Assembly (NCBI GenBank): GCA_013538805.1
Contig: JABXGR010000003.1
Location: 96,910-160,909 of the forward strand
DNA length: 64,000 bases
Reading direction: 5' to 3'
From: Candidatus Nitrosocaldus schleperae
GTDB lineage: Archaea > Thermoproteota > Nitrososphaeria > Nitrososphaerales > Nitrosocaldaceae
Shown: one piece after another, positions 37,069 through 46,111 of the stretch
Numbering within the stretch: position 1 is the stretch's first letter
How the letters are laid out: the number at the start of each line of letters is the position of its first letter
Notes under the pieces: generated by a model
What the model was told of the DNA's origin: nothing
Seen by the model: the letters and a program-made list of their open reading frames with translations, nothing else
Databases searched by the model: none
Translations under genes and position numbers: made by a program

Positions 37069-37899
37069 ATGATATGCAAAAGTAAGGATAGTGAGGTTGA
37101 TAGAGTACGCATAAGGATAGTGTTAACGCTTGTACCCTTGCTAGTATTAACAACATCCCTCATCCTCTATGCTGGATCATTAGGCTTGAAGAATAACCAT
37201 GTTAGCGATATAGTGCTTATAGTAGCATCTGGAGCAGCATGCTTCTATGCACTAATGATAGTGCTTAGGCAGAGGTTCGATGGCATTAATGGCATAGCTT
37301 ATGCTGCATTCGCATCTGGATTACTGCTGTGGTTTGCAGCAGAGTTCTCATGGGGTTACTACGAGATAATGCTAGGGGAAGATATACCATCAATGGGTAT
37401 TGCAGATATCCTATGGCTTATTGGTTATGGTCCTTTCATATACTATGTTCTTAGGCTCTACAGGTTCTACTGTAGGCATATGGAGAAGAGAACCATGGTT
37501 ATTATAGGTATGCTCATAGTCATGCTAGGCATATTCATGCTCAACTCACTCTTGAATGGGTTGAGCATCGATGGGATGGATAGTGCTACAGCAGTAGCAG
37601 TAGCCTACATACTGCTTGATCTCTTCACCCTTACATTCATACTTGCTATCCTATGGACTTTATGGAATGGAGAACTAGCATCTGTAACATTCTTCTTCCT
37701 AACATTATCATTGCTCATAGGTACTGTTGCAGATATGATCTATGGCTATGCTATAGTTCATGAGGGCGAGCCATGGCTTGCAGATATATTCTTTAGTGCA
37801 CAGTACATATGCATAATAGGAGCACTCTTCTGGCATAACAGGTTCTTTGTATTCAACAAGAAGAGGATGATTAGGGAGTGGCAGGAAGAGAATAAATAA
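37069..37899 (+). CDS. seven- to eight-helix membrane protein
   Basis: About 276 residues from ATG 37069 (an in-frame GTG directly precedes it; AAAGGGTG is a likely ribosome site). Eight hydrophobic helices, with ADILWLIGYGPFIYYVLRLYR and IGTVADMIYGY recalling the membrane-sensor domains found in front of histidine kinases, but no kinase follows. The next gene, a GT-B enzyme, starts 29 nt later, so the two are probably an operon. Confidence 0.65.
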   Translation: MICKSKDSEVDRVRIRIVLTLVPLLVLTTSLILYAGSLGLKNNHVSDIVLIVASGAACFYALMIVLRQRFDGINGIAYAAFASGLLLWFAAEFSWGYYEIMLGEDIPSMGIADILWLIGYGPFIYYVLRLYRFYCRHMEKRTMVIIGMLIVMLGIFMLNSLLNGLSIDGMDSATAVAVAYILLDLFTLTFILAILWTLWNGELASVTFFFLTLSLLIGTVADMIYGYAIVHEGEPWLADIFFSAQYICIIGALFWHNRFFVFNKKRMIREWQEENK

Positions 37900-37928
37900 A
37901 TAAAGTTCGTAAATCTGAGCAACGATCA

Positions 37929-39032
37929 ATGGTTAGGATACTCTTCTTCACAAGTCCTATAGGTCTTGGTCATGCAAGTAGAGATATTGCTATTTCAGAC
38001 GAACTTGTAAATATAGGGGTAGGTATGGATGAGATGATCTTTGTTACTGGTAGCGTAGCATATAATTACATAAGGGATCATGGTTATAATGCCATAAATG
38101 CTTACAGGGGAAAGAGTATCCATGCTAGAAATGGTATATTCAGTAATAGACTGCTATGGTTACTAGACTACATATCATTCTATAGGGAGTGCAAGGGGAT
38201 AGCCTCCTCCCTTATAGATGAGTATAGGCCAGAGTTGATAGTATCAGATGAGGACTTTGCAAGCATTGCAATAGCAGAGGTTAGAGGCATAAAGAACGTG
38301 CTTATAACAGATGTGCTTGAGAGTAGATTCCTGCAAGGTCCATTATCACTTGTAGAGAGGTTCCTCAACAGGTATCTAAGAGGTATCATTGCAAGGGCAG
38401 ATATGGTTATAGTTCCAATGAATAAGGATGAGTATAATCATGGATACACTGATAGTATAGGTAGTGCTAACATAGCATACGTTGGACCTATAGTAAGGAG
38501 GGTAAGCATGGAGAGGGATGAGTTAAGGAGGGTATTGGGATTCCATGGCTACAAGACCATACTTGTATCTGTTGGAGGCACATCATCTGGAAGGTTCCTC
38601 ATAGAGAGGGTTATAGATGCGTACATTAGGATAGTTGATAGGTTCAGCATGCCTACAAAGATGGTTATAGTCTCTGGACCATCGATAGATATCAATACTA
38701 TTAGTAACCATATCAATAGAAGAGTTCATAGCATAGAGTTGCATGGCTATGTTAAGAATATGCATGAGATGATCTATGCTGCTGATCTCTTGATCTCTTT
38801 AGCAGGAAGGTCTACCATGGATGAGGCTAGAGTGTATGGTACACCATCAATATTCATACCAATAAAGGGGCACTTTGAGCAGGAGGATAATGCTAGAGCA
38901 TATGGCTTCTCTTACAGTGATATATATAGGCTTGAGGACCTAATCCTAAAGCATGTGATGGATAAGAGGATGGATGCTATAACAAGTCATGGAGCATATG
39001 AGGCAGCAAAAAGAGTATATCAACTCACATAA
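37929..39032 (+). CDS. GT-B fold glycosyltransferase (MurG/UGT-like)
   Basis: 367 residues in two Rossmann halves. SPIGLGHASRDIAI is the N-terminal acceptor-side loop; LVSVGGTSSGRFLIERVI and HGYVKNMHEMIYAADLLISLAGRSTMDEARVYGTPSIFIP form the donor-nucleotide site of family 1/28 enzymes. GHFEQEDNARAY is the conserved late loop. Likely adds a sugar to a lipid or glycan; the partner is possibly the membrane protein just upstream. Specific substrate unknown. Confidence 0.82.
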   Translation: MVRILFFTSPIGLGHASRDIAISDELVNIGVGMDEMIFVTGSVAYNYIRDHGYNAINAYRGKSIHARNGIFSNRLLWLLDYISFYRECKGIASSLIDEYRPELIVSDEDFASIAIAEVRGIKNVLITDVLESRFLQGPLSLVERFLNRYLRGIIARADMVIVPMNKDEYNHGYTDSIGSANIAYVGPIVRRVSMERDELRRVLGFHGYKTILVSVGGTSSGRFLIERVIDAYIRIVDRFSMPTKMVIVSGPSIDINTISNHINRRVHSIELHGYVKNMHEMIYAADLLISLAGRSTMDEARVYGTPSIFIPIKGHFEQEDNARAYGFSYSDIYRLEDLILKHVMDKRMDAITSHGAYEAAKRVYQLT

Positions 39033-39064
39033 AGTATTAATCTCTTCAAACATATAATTATTGT

Positions 39065-39952
39065 ATGCAGCGATACGCATGGAAGAAGAGGGATATAGGT
39101 ATAACAATGAGGCTCGTAATATGCTTTGCAGTACTCTCTCTACTCTATCTGATCTTCCTATCAGTACTTGCTTATGTTGGTGTAGGCATGGTTCCATTGA
39201 TCTTCCTTGGTGTATTCTTTATGATGATGCAGTACCTACTCTCAGATAGGATAGTACTCTGGAGTACTGGGGCAAAGATAGTTAGTGAGCATGAGTATCC
39301 TAGGCTACATGCTATAGTTGATAGGCTGGTTGCTAGGGCAGGGTTACCAAAGCCAAGGGTTGCTGTAATGCATACTGATGTACCAAACGCATTTGCAACA
39401 GGCAAAGGGAGGAGGAGTTCTGTTGTTGCTGTAACAACAGGATTGATGCGTATCCTGAACGATGAGGAGTTGGAGGGCGTGATAGCACATGAACTTGCAC
39501 ATATAAAGAATAGGGATGTTCTTGCAATAACACTTGCAAGCATATTCTCAACTATAGCATGGTATGTTATGCACTATGGTTGGTATGGAGCATATGGATA
39601 TAGGAGTAGGGATCAGGCTGGAGGGCTCATACTTGCCATAATAATAGCAGCAATAACATGGTTTGTAAGCTTCCTAATGATAAGAGCCATCTCAAGGTAC
39701 AGGGAGTATATTGCTGATAGGGATGGTGCATTGCTTACAGGGAAGCCAAGCAAACTTGCAAGTGCCCTCATGAAGATAAGTGGTATGATGAGCAGGATAC
39801 CTAGCAGAGACCTTAGAGAGGTTGAGGCTATGAACGCATTCTTCATAATACCAGCACTATCTGGAGATACATTTAGCAGGTTATTCTCAACCCATCCTCC
39901 TGTGGAGGAGAGGATAAGAAGGCTTATGGAGATGGAGGCATCCATGCATTGA
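39065..39952 (+). CDS. htpX: HtpX-family membrane zinc metalloprotease
   Basis: M48 peptidase in membrane-protein quality control. 295 residues: two N-terminal membrane helices, the zinc motif AHELAH (HExxH, about residue 141), two more helices, and the third ligand in REYIADRDGA. FSTHPPVEERIRRL is the conserved C-terminal. The TGA stop overlaps the TTG start of pspAB, indicating translational coupling. Part of a phage-shock-type cluster with pspAB, pspAA and pspA. Confidence 0.93.
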   Translation: MQRYAWKKRDIGITMRLVICFAVLSLLYLIFLSVLAYVGVGMVPLIFLGVFFMMMQYLLSDRIVLWSTGAKIVSEHEYPRLHAIVDRLVARAGLPKPRVAVMHTDVPNAFATGKGRRSSVVAVTTGLMRILNDEELEGVIAHELAHIKNRDVLAITLASIFSTIAWYVMHYGWYGAYGYRSRDQAGGLILAIIIAAITWFVSFLMIRAISRYREYIADRDGALLTGKPSKLASALMKISGMMSRIPSRDLREVEAMNAFFIIPALSGDTFSRLFSTHPPVEERIRRLMEMEASMH

Positions 39953-40488
39953 TATTTAGAAGAAGGAGCAGAGGTAGAAGCAATGATACATCGCTATTTG
40001 CACTAACACAAGCATACATAACGCTTGATGTAAGGTTAAATGCTAGGTTCACTGGTCATGCTGCTACATGCGTTAAGGAGGCTACAGGCATATTCAACTC
40101 AGCAGTTGAGGATGTTAAGGCATTCCTTGATGCTAGCAGTGATATCTCACATAGGGTTGAGAGGGACAGGTATGGATACATTTGGTTCATACTAAGCATG
40201 GATACGATTGAAGGTGTTGTTGCAGCAGTTGATGCTATAGCAGATACCTTCACAGAGTATGGGTTCAAGGAGCAGATACTTGCAAGTGTATTCGCATTCA
40301 ATGCTGATAAGAGGGGCAGATTCTACCTAGTATACAACCATAGGAGCAATAGATTCTATCCCTTTGCATCAAGAGATAGAGAGAGGGATGTGGAGCTTGA
40401 GATGCTTATATACTCTATCCTCAAGGATGAACTGGTATTGGAGAAGGATAGGGCGAGATGGTATCCAATATGGGATATACCATTCTGA
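39949..40488 (+). CDS. pspAB: PspA-associated protein PspAB
   Basis: 179 residues starting with TTG at 39949, overlapping the htpX stop. Recognised from FALTQAYITLDVRLNARFTG, FILSMDTIEGVVAAVDAIADTF and WYPIWDIPF, all typical of the small family found next to htpX and pspA in archaea and actinobacteria. Cytosolic; thought to take part in the membrane stress response, biochemical role unknown. Convergent with pspAA-pspA. Confidence 0.82.
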   Translation: MIFRRRSRGRSNDTSLFALTQAYITLDVRLNARFTGHAATCVKEATGIFNSAVEDVKAFLDASSDISHRVERDRYGYIWFILSMDTIEGVVAAVDAIADTFTEYGFKEQILASVFAFNADKRGRFYLVYNHRSNRFYPFASRDRERDVELEMLIYSILKDELVLEKDRARWYPIWDIPF

Positions 40489-40513
40489 TTGTATATATTC
40501 GCATTCAACCCAA

Positions 40514-40897
40514 TCAATCAAGTATGCCTTCTGGAATTATACCCTCTCCCTTGAATACCTCTCTAGCCTCCTCTACAGTGATATCTGTAGTAGGGATGAT
40601 TATATGAGATGGGATTATGATATCATCCTTAACCCTCTTACCTTTGATCTTCACAAGGCTACGCATTGCTGCTATACTCTCAATTACTGCATGCTCATCT
40701 ACTCTCTCATCTCTAAGCATCTTAACCATCTGGTTATCTATCCTGTTAACCTCTCTCAAGATATCCTTGTCTATATAGTATTGGCCCTCGCCCATAAGCC
40801 TAACAACTATCCTCTCTTCTCCCACCTTCCTCTTCTTACCTCTCTTACCTCTACCCTTACCCTTTCCTTTAACCCTAGCCATAAAACCACCCATCAT
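40514..40897 (-). CDS. pspAA: PspA-associated protein PspAA
   Basis: 127 residues. After a very basic N-terminus (KGKGKGRGKRGKKRK) the core reads VRLMGEGQYYIDKDILREVN and IDNQMVKMLRDE, the PspAA signature. Located 4 nt after pspA on the same strand. PspAA co-occurs with PspA/IM30 and is presumed to modulate it. The basic tail could bind nucleic acid or acidic lipid; it is longer than usual. Confidence 0.8.
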   Translation of the reverse strand: MMGGFMARVKGKGKGRGKRGKKRKVGEERIVVRLMGEGQYYIDKDILREVNRIDNQMVKMLRDERVDEHAVIESIAAMRSLVKIKGKRVKDDIIIPSHIIIPTTDITVEEAREVFKGEGIIPEGILD

Positions 40898-40901
40898 CTA
40901 T

Positions 40902-41678
40902 CTACTTGCTCTCAGCCTTAACCTCCTCTTCCCTACCTTCCTCCTCTTCTTCCCTCCTCTTCCCTCTCTCACTTACCTTCTCCTTTCCAATCTCCTTCTT
41001 TAACCTCTCGAGTTCCTTCTCAACAGCATCCTTTATCATAACATCCTGCAACTCCTTCTCTATAATATCCTTGTTTGTTGTGTAGTCTGTTAGCACACCG
41101 CTCTCCATGAGTTCATCCAAAGCCATTGCTTTAGCCTTCATCTGCTCAGTCTTCTCCTCTGCCCTTTGTATTGTCATACCAACATCTGCCATCTCCTCAG
41201 AGATGCCTGTAACGCTCTCCTTTATCCTAACCTCAGCCTCTGCTGCAGTGTACCTTGCCTTTATTATCTCCTTCTGGAGTTTGAACTGCTCAACCTTTGC
41301 TGATAACCTCCTCTCCAACTCCTCAAGCCTAACCTGTTCCTTCTCCATATCTGCTATCTGCCTCTCAATATCAAGCAGTTGCTGTATATTCATGTTCTTC
41401 CTCTCCAATGCAAGTCTAGCGAGATCCTCCCTATTCATCTCTAGAGCGCTCCTTGCCTGCTGCTCCAACTTGTATATATTATCCTTGAGTTTTGCCTTCT
41501 GCATCTCCAGCCTCTTCTTTGCTGCTACAACGTTTGCTATATCCCTCCTCAACTTTATCATGAGTTCTGTCTGCTTCTGGTATGAGTAGTCCAATGCCTC
41601 CTTTGGATCCTCGAACTTGTTAAGTAAGGAGTTGACCTTCTGCTTAACAAGCATAGATATCCTTCTAGTTAAACCCAT
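40902..41678 (-). CDS. pspA: PspA/IM30 (ESCRT-III-like) membrane-maintenance protein
   Basis: 258 residues, almost all coiled coil. The N-terminus (MGLTRRISMLVKQKVNSLLNKFEDPKEALDYS) has the amphipathic helix and EDP-like turn of PspA/Vipp1, and the following helices match the family to about residue 215. The Glu/Lys/Arg-only tail (about 225-258) is not part of the fold. PspA polymers coat damaged membrane and keep the proton barrier. Transcribed with pspAA, facing htpX-pspAB. Confidence 0.88.
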   Translation of the reverse strand: MGLTRRISMLVKQKVNSLLNKFEDPKEALDYSYQKQTELMIKLRRDIANVVAAKKRLEMQKAKLKDNIYKLEQQARSALEMNREDLARLALERKNMNIQQLLDIERQIADMEKEQVRLEELERRLSAKVEQFKLQKEIIKARYTAAEAEVRIKESVTGISEEMADVGMTIQRAEEKTEQMKAKAMALDELMESGVLTDYTTNKDIIEKELQDVMIKDAVEKELERLKKEIGKEKVSERGKRREEEEEGREEEVKAESK

Positions 41679-41777
41679 GCTATATGCAATGTATTACTAG
41701 ATTATAAGAGTTATGCATTGTATAAGGTGAAAGAAGTTGATGTAAAGATATACAAATAGGTTTGATGGTTTTAGCGG

Positions 41778-42599
41778 TTACTTTATCATCCTAACTCTGA
41801 ATATGTAGACAGCAAGGGCAGCCATTGATGTAATAGCGATTAGAACTGTTCCTAACATATACTCTGGGACTACCATGAAACCTCCATTTGGCAAGTCTCC
41901 ACTGCCTGATCCACCACCAGCATTGTAAACTTTAACATTACCTTCACGCTCAGTTATCAGGCCAGGGTTGGTGGAGTAGAAGTATGCCTTCACTGTCCAT
42001 ATACCTTCAGTATTGGGCGTATTTGGATATTGGAACCATGCACTGAACTCCCTGCAGTCAGCATTGCATTCAGATGGTAATGGTGTGTATGATGGGCTAG
42101 AACCTGTATTGATTGTAACCCTTGCATGTTCATTGCCATCTGGCCTGTAGAGTACACACTCAACATAATCAACCTCATCTATTGTAGTTAGTGCTACACA
42201 CTTTATAGGTAGATGGACTATCGATACATTGCTTGGATATATGAAGAGCCATGCATCCCCAGAATATATAGCATGTGTATCTATACTACTGCTATCATCA
42301 CCGCTCCCATTGCCTCCATTACCTGCTGAACCTCCACCATCTTCAACCTGTATAGTATTGCTACTATTCTCATCTGGCTCAGCATTACTATTACTACCAT
42401 CTGAGCCTTCATTGCTATGCACTACTAGATTAGTATCGCTATTGCTATCATTATTATTATTGCTGCTGCTATCATCATACTCCACTGTATTCTCTACTAT
42501 TGGTTGGTAGTTACCTCCATATGGTTGAAGTAGCAAGAGCAGTAGCAGTGCTAGACCAGTAACTATACCTGTTGTTCTAAGTCCTGTATTATCTGCCAT
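41778..42599 (-). CDS. cell-surface protein with C-terminal membrane anchor
   Basis: 273 residues: signal peptide (about 9-25, LALLLLLLLQPYGG), a long Ser/Asn/Asp/Gly-rich linker (about 42-110), a beta-rich domain with four cysteines (CVALTTIDEVDYVECVL, ECNADC), and a C-terminal anchor VPEYMLGTVLIAITSMAALAVYIFRVR ending in basic residues. Pro-Glu followed by a helix and Arg resembles archaeosortase sorting signals such as VPEF/PEF types, but no sortase is in this window. The linker is probably O-glycosylated. Function unknown. Confidence 0.65.
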   Translation of the reverse strand: MADNTGLRTTGIVTGLALLLLLLLQPYGGNYQPIVENTVEYDDSSSNNNNDSNSDTNLVVHSNEGSDGSNSNAEPDENSSNTIQVEDGGGSAGNGGNGSGDDSSSIDTHAIYSGDAWLFIYPSNVSIVHLPIKCVALTTIDEVDYVECVLYRPDGNEHARVTINTGSSPSYTPLPSECNADCREFSAWFQYPNTPNTEGIWTVKAYFYSTNPGLITEREGNVKVYNAGGGSGSGDLPNGGFMVVPEYMLGTVLIAITSMAALAVYIFRVRMIK

Positions 42600-42658
42600 G
42601 ACTAAGATTTCACATATCAGTATTAAAAGATATATGTAACTTAAATACTATATCCACG

Positions 42659-42692
42659 GTTATATAATAGAAGTTATATAATAGAAGTTATA
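42659..42692. repeat. 14-bp tandem repeat in a promoter region
   Basis: GTTATATAATAGAA occurs twice in direct succession plus a partial third copy, in the 128-nt gap upstream of the surface-protein gene. It contains TATA-like cores on both strands. Copy number could alter promoter strength, or it may be neutral. Confidence 0.45.
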
Positions 42693-42727
42693 TGGTTAAG
42701 CGTTGGCTAAAGATCCCATTCTTTCCT

Positions 42728-43036
42728 CTACCTTTGCACAGCTTCAACCTTCTCCCTCAAGCTCTTCTCCTTATCAAACCTCTCATCTATCCTTACTAGG
42801 ATCTCTACACGCTTAATGCCCTGCTCTACTATAGCATCCCTTGCAGCCTTTACTGCTCTAAAGAGAGCATCGATATCCTCAGCCTCAACTAGTGTACCCA
42901 TACCTGTAACCTCATGGTACCTTATACCCTTGCTATCCTTTATAGCCTGGATCGCACTTGCAATATACATGCTCAGGCTTGTTGAAGACCCTATTGGTAT
43001 TATGCTTATCTCAGCATGCACGCAACTCTTAACCAT
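42728..43036 (-). CDS. MTH1187/YkoF-type thiamine-binding protein (DUF77)
   Basis: About 102 residues from the ATG at 43036 (MVKSCVHAEISIIPIG). SMYIASAIQAIKDSKGIRYHEVTGMGTLVEAEDIDAL is the DUF77 signature; structures of relatives bind thiamine or small ligands in a ferredoxin-like dimer. The frame extends to 43054 with a start less like the family. Possible thiamine sensor or carrier. Confidence 0.83.
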   Translation of the reverse strand: MVKSCVHAEISIIPIGSSTSLSMYIASAIQAIKDSKGIRYHEVTGMGTLVEAEDIDALFRAVKAARDAIVEQGIKRVEILVRIDERFDKEKSLREKVEAVQR

Positions 43037-43164
43037 AACATTACTTCTCAGCAATCCTTAAAAGCTTGTTGTGCATCATACCATCAACTATTGACTGCCA
43101 ACGTTCCAAGTTTTTATATCTAATGGAGAAAACTTTATTACTATATCCCTCCTCTACAATAGAT

Positions 43165-44076
43165 ATGGCATCAAATCCCATTGCAAGAGATAACCTGTAC
43201 TTATTGACTAAGAAGCTGGGTTTATCAGCATTTGAATCAAAAGCATACATCTGCTTCTTCGAAATGGGCAATGGATTATCTGCCAAGGATATAAGCAAGA
43301 GCACAGGCATACCATTGACTAGGGTTTATGATGTTATGAAGGCGTTGGAGGAGAAGTGCCTTGTAAGGCAGGATAGGTTGAACAAGCCTGTAAAGTACTA
43401 TCTTAACGATCCAGCATACTCGCTAATGCTCTTACTCAACAAGAAGAAGATGCAGATAAATGAGGAGATTGCCATGCTTGAATCATGGGTTGAGGAGTTG
43501 AAGAGGTTATCCATGAAGGATGCTGCAAATGCAAGCGTTTATTCAGAGTGGATGCTTTACGACTCTGAGAAGGATGTGTATGAGAATCTTATACCAACAC
43601 TGATCAGGGATGCAAGTAGAGAGGTTATAATAGTTGGGAGGAATATAATCAATACTATTAATAAGAGGTTTGTTGAGGAGACTATAAAGGGGATTGAGAG
43701 GGGCATAATATTCAAGACCATAATAACCATTGATAGCCTTGACTCAGTGCTTACATACAATGGAGAAGAGGCTTTAGAGAAGAAGGCTCTGCTCATGAAA
43801 CTCTTACAAACATGCAATATGTATAGTGATCTGGTATATGTTAGGGCTAGCGATCTCATCAACGTTGTGCCATTCGGTATATTTGATGCAGAGAGGGTAG
43901 GGTTCTCAGTCCAGTCGCCAAATAACAGCAAGTACATAGTTACACTTGTTACTGATAAGAAGGATGTGGTAGATGAGTTCTATGATGTATTTGAGGATCT
44001 ATGGTCAAAATCATTGGATGTAGATTTGAACAAGTTCTCTGATAACGATGCATATAGCCTAGCTATGGATGAGTGA
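43165..44076 (+). CDS. TrmB-family transcriptional regulator
   Basis: About 303 residues. Winged helix at the N-terminus (LGLSAFESKAYICFFEMGNGLSAKDISKSTGIPLTRVYDVMKAL), coiled region, then a phospholipase-D-like sugar-sensing domain (EVIIVGRNIINTINKRFVEE). This is the TrmB layout. The start is set at ATG 43165 (MASNPIARDN), about 50 nt past a TATA-like TTTTTATATC; the frame is open to 43066. Effector and targets are unknown. Confidence 0.82.
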   Translation: MASNPIARDNLYLLTKKLGLSAFESKAYICFFEMGNGLSAKDISKSTGIPLTRVYDVMKALEEKCLVRQDRLNKPVKYYLNDPAYSLMLLLNKKKMQINEEIAMLESWVEELKRLSMKDAANASVYSEWMLYDSEKDVYENLIPTLIRDASREVIIVGRNIINTINKRFVEETIKGIERGIIFKTIITIDSLDSVLTYNGEEALEKKALLMKLLQTCNMYSDLVYVRASDLINVVPFGIFDAERVGFSVQSPNNSKYIVTLVTDKKDVVDEFYDVFEDLWSKSLDVDLNKFSDNDAYSLAMDE

Positions 44077-44152
44077 GTATTCATCCTATCATCGCATATT
44101 TGGTTGTAGGATGATATGCAGTAGAGATTACAATTACAAATAATTATAAGAT

Positions 44153-44995
44153 TTAAAATAATATAGAGGCTATTATCATCAGCCTAACAGCAATGTAGAG
44201 TAGCATCATCTTCTTATAGCATCCAACATCTCTATCCTCCAAGAGATCCTTATGTGCCTGCATCACTAGTAACATACCTATTACGCTTACAAACACAAAG
44301 CTTGTATTCACATATGCAAGTGTGTAGAAGAGTACTGGCATCATGAATGTTATGTACAATGCTGAGAACTGAACCACTATTGCCCTACTCCTACCAAGTA
44401 CTATTGGCATAGTTCTTGCTCCATATATCCTATCTCCTTCCATATCCCTGTAATCCTTGCTTATGTTTGCGAAGAAGTCAAATGCTGTAAGGAAGAGTAG
44501 TACGTGCAATGGAGCAGCACTAAGAGGCATCACAGTATTCCATCCAAGCAGGAAGTTAACAGCACCATAGCCTATAGCAATTGAGAGGTTTGAGATTATG
44601 AACCTGTCCTTGAACCTGAAGGGCCTTATGGAGTATGCTATGCCTAGGAAGACTGCTATGCTTATTAGAGCAAAGAACTCCATGCTTACAAGTGCTCCCA
44701 GTGCTAGTGTTATAGCATAAAGCATAGCAACTATACTATACCCTTCCCTTAGCGATATCATGCCAGATGGTATAGGTCTATCAGGCTTGTTTATTGCATC
44801 TGTATCAGCATCAGTGCACTGGTTCAATGCATTGGCAGCCATTAGGCTGAAGCATGTTGATGCAAATGCAGGCAATAGACTCTCATATATGCTAAACCCT
44901 CCAGCAAATATGTAGCCTGTGAAGAATGCTATTGCATTGCCTATCTGATCTTCTACCTTGATAAGGCGTACAAACGCTTTAATATGCCTATTCAT
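44153..44995 (-). CDS. UbiA-family prenyltransferase
   Basis: 280 residues, eight to nine membrane helices, both Asp-rich motifs present: NQCTDADTDAINKPDRPIPSG and DFFANISKDYRDMEGDRIYG. Archaeal members include digeranylgeranylglyceryl phosphate synthase (lipid synthesis) and quinone prenyltransferases. The second motif and lack of quinone genes nearby make the lipid enzyme the more likely role, but this is not decisive. Confidence 0.85.
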   Translation of the reverse strand: MNRHIKAFVRLIKVEDQIGNAIAFFTGYIFAGGFSIYESLLPAFASTCFSLMAANALNQCTDADTDAINKPDRPIPSGMISLREGYSIVAMLYAITLALGALVSMEFFALISIAVFLGIAYSIRPFRFKDRFIISNLSIAIGYGAVNFLLGWNTVMPLSAAPLHVLLFLTAFDFFANISKDYRDMEGDRIYGARTMPIVLGRSRAIVVQFSALYITFMMPVLFYTLAYVNTSFVFVSVIGMLLVMQAHKDLLEDRDVGCYKKMMLLYIAVRLMIIASILF

Positions 44996-45177
44996 GATAT
45001 TAGTACTTTAATACCTACGTAAAAACTATTCTCTGGGAAAATTTTGTCTTATTTACCAGAAGACGATATTAGACTGTGTCTTTATATTGTATAACCTATG
45101 CTTTTCCCCTCTTAAATCGCTATTTATTCAATGCCATTGCTAATTCTGTACAAGCCTCTCATACAGCATAACTAACT

Positions 45178-45471
45178 TCAGATATAGATTAGACTCATCT
45201 CCTCTTCTCTAGAATTATCCTTCAGCATGCTCTTCAACTCCTCGCATAGGAATAGAAACCTCGAACCCTTCTCAGTTATGGTGTAACATACCTTCCCCCC
45301 TCCATCATCTATCTTCTCTATGAGGCCTCTCTTCAAGAGCATCTGAACATACTTGCTGGAGGTTCTAGTGTCTAGCCTTGCAGTATGCATTATCTGCGTT
45401 ATAGTTCTCCTCTCCTTCAGACTGCTCAACATCATCATCATTATATCTAATCCCTCACGCTTGTAGTGCAT
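45178..45471 (-). CDS. winged-helix regulator
   Basis: About 97 residues from ATG 45471 (MHYKREGLDIMMMML). RRTITQIMHTARLDTRTSSKYVQMLLKRGLIEKID is helix-turn-helix plus wing start, followed by YTITEKGSRFLFLCEEL. This size and opening are common in thaumarchaeal one-domain regulators. The frame extends to 45507. Divergent from the DsrE-like gene, which it may control. Confidence 0.72.
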   Translation of the reverse strand: MHYKREGLDIMMMMLSSLKERRTITQIMHTARLDTRTSSKYVQMLLKRGLIEKIDDGGGKVCYTITEKGSRFLFLCEELKSMLKDNSREEEMSLIYI

Positions 45472-45595
45472 ATCATAGCATATATGCAATGGAAAGAAAA
45501 ATATCACTTAAACCTACTATCAGTAGGTGAAAAGCCCATTATTCCCATTCTATTATAATTTATGTATATTAGTTACCATATAGTATGTTGAGGAA

Positions 45596-45605
45596 TATTT
45601 AAAAA
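45596..45605 (+). promoter_or_regulatory. TATA box of the DsrE-like gene
   Basis: TATTTAAAAA is centred about 29 nt before the ATG at 45630, so the mRNA has little or no leader. Confidence 0.4.
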
Positions 45606-45629
45606 GATACTGTGCATAAACCATAGAAT

Positions 45630-46073
45630 ATGCAAGGAGGAGCGAGAAGGGAGGAGGGAGATGATAAGGCTCAGAGAGGAGAAGAAGGAAAGGAGGAGGG
45701 GCAGGAGGTGCATATAGTGCTTGTATCCAAAGAGGCTAGTAGAGCATATCCTGCATTTGTACTTGCTTTGGGCAGTGTTGCAATGGGTGCTAAATGTAAG
45801 GTCTACTGTACTATGGATGCACTAGAGATAGTGAAGAAGGGAGGGGCATCAAAGATAACTCTTGCTGGGGCACCATCTTTAGAGAAGTATCTTAAGGATG
45901 CTATAGCAGCAGGGGTTAAGGTTACTGCATGTGGACCAAGCAAGGAGATGCTCATCCAGATGGGTATAAGGAAGGATACCCTAGAGGAAGGGGTTGAGTT
46001 CGAGGATGTTATAGGCTTCCTCAACGAAGCACTACCAGCAGCAAAGAAGGGAGGCATGATAGTATTTCTATGA
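45630..46073 (+). CDS. DsrE/DsrF-like family protein
   Basis: 147 residues. After a polar, charged N-terminal extension (about 25 residues, Gly/Glu/Lys-rich), VHIVLVSKEASRAYPAFVLALGSVAMGAKCKVYCTMDALEIVKKGG is the DsrE fold with a Cys near the dimer site and later Cys (VTACGPSKEML). The family includes sulfur-relay and peroxiredoxin-like proteins. A sulfur-carrier or redox role is possible; no sulfur genes surround it. Confidence 0.72.
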   Translation: MQGGARREEGDDKAQRGEEGKEEGQEVHIVLVSKEASRAYPAFVLALGSVAMGAKCKVYCTMDALEIVKKGGASKITLAGAPSLEKYLKDAIAAGVKVTACGPSKEMLIQMGIRKDTLEEGVEFEDVIGFLNEALPAAKKGGMIVFL

Positions 46074-46111
46074 GCATGTAGTATTTCTAGATCGTTGCAA
46101 TGCATGGAGTA

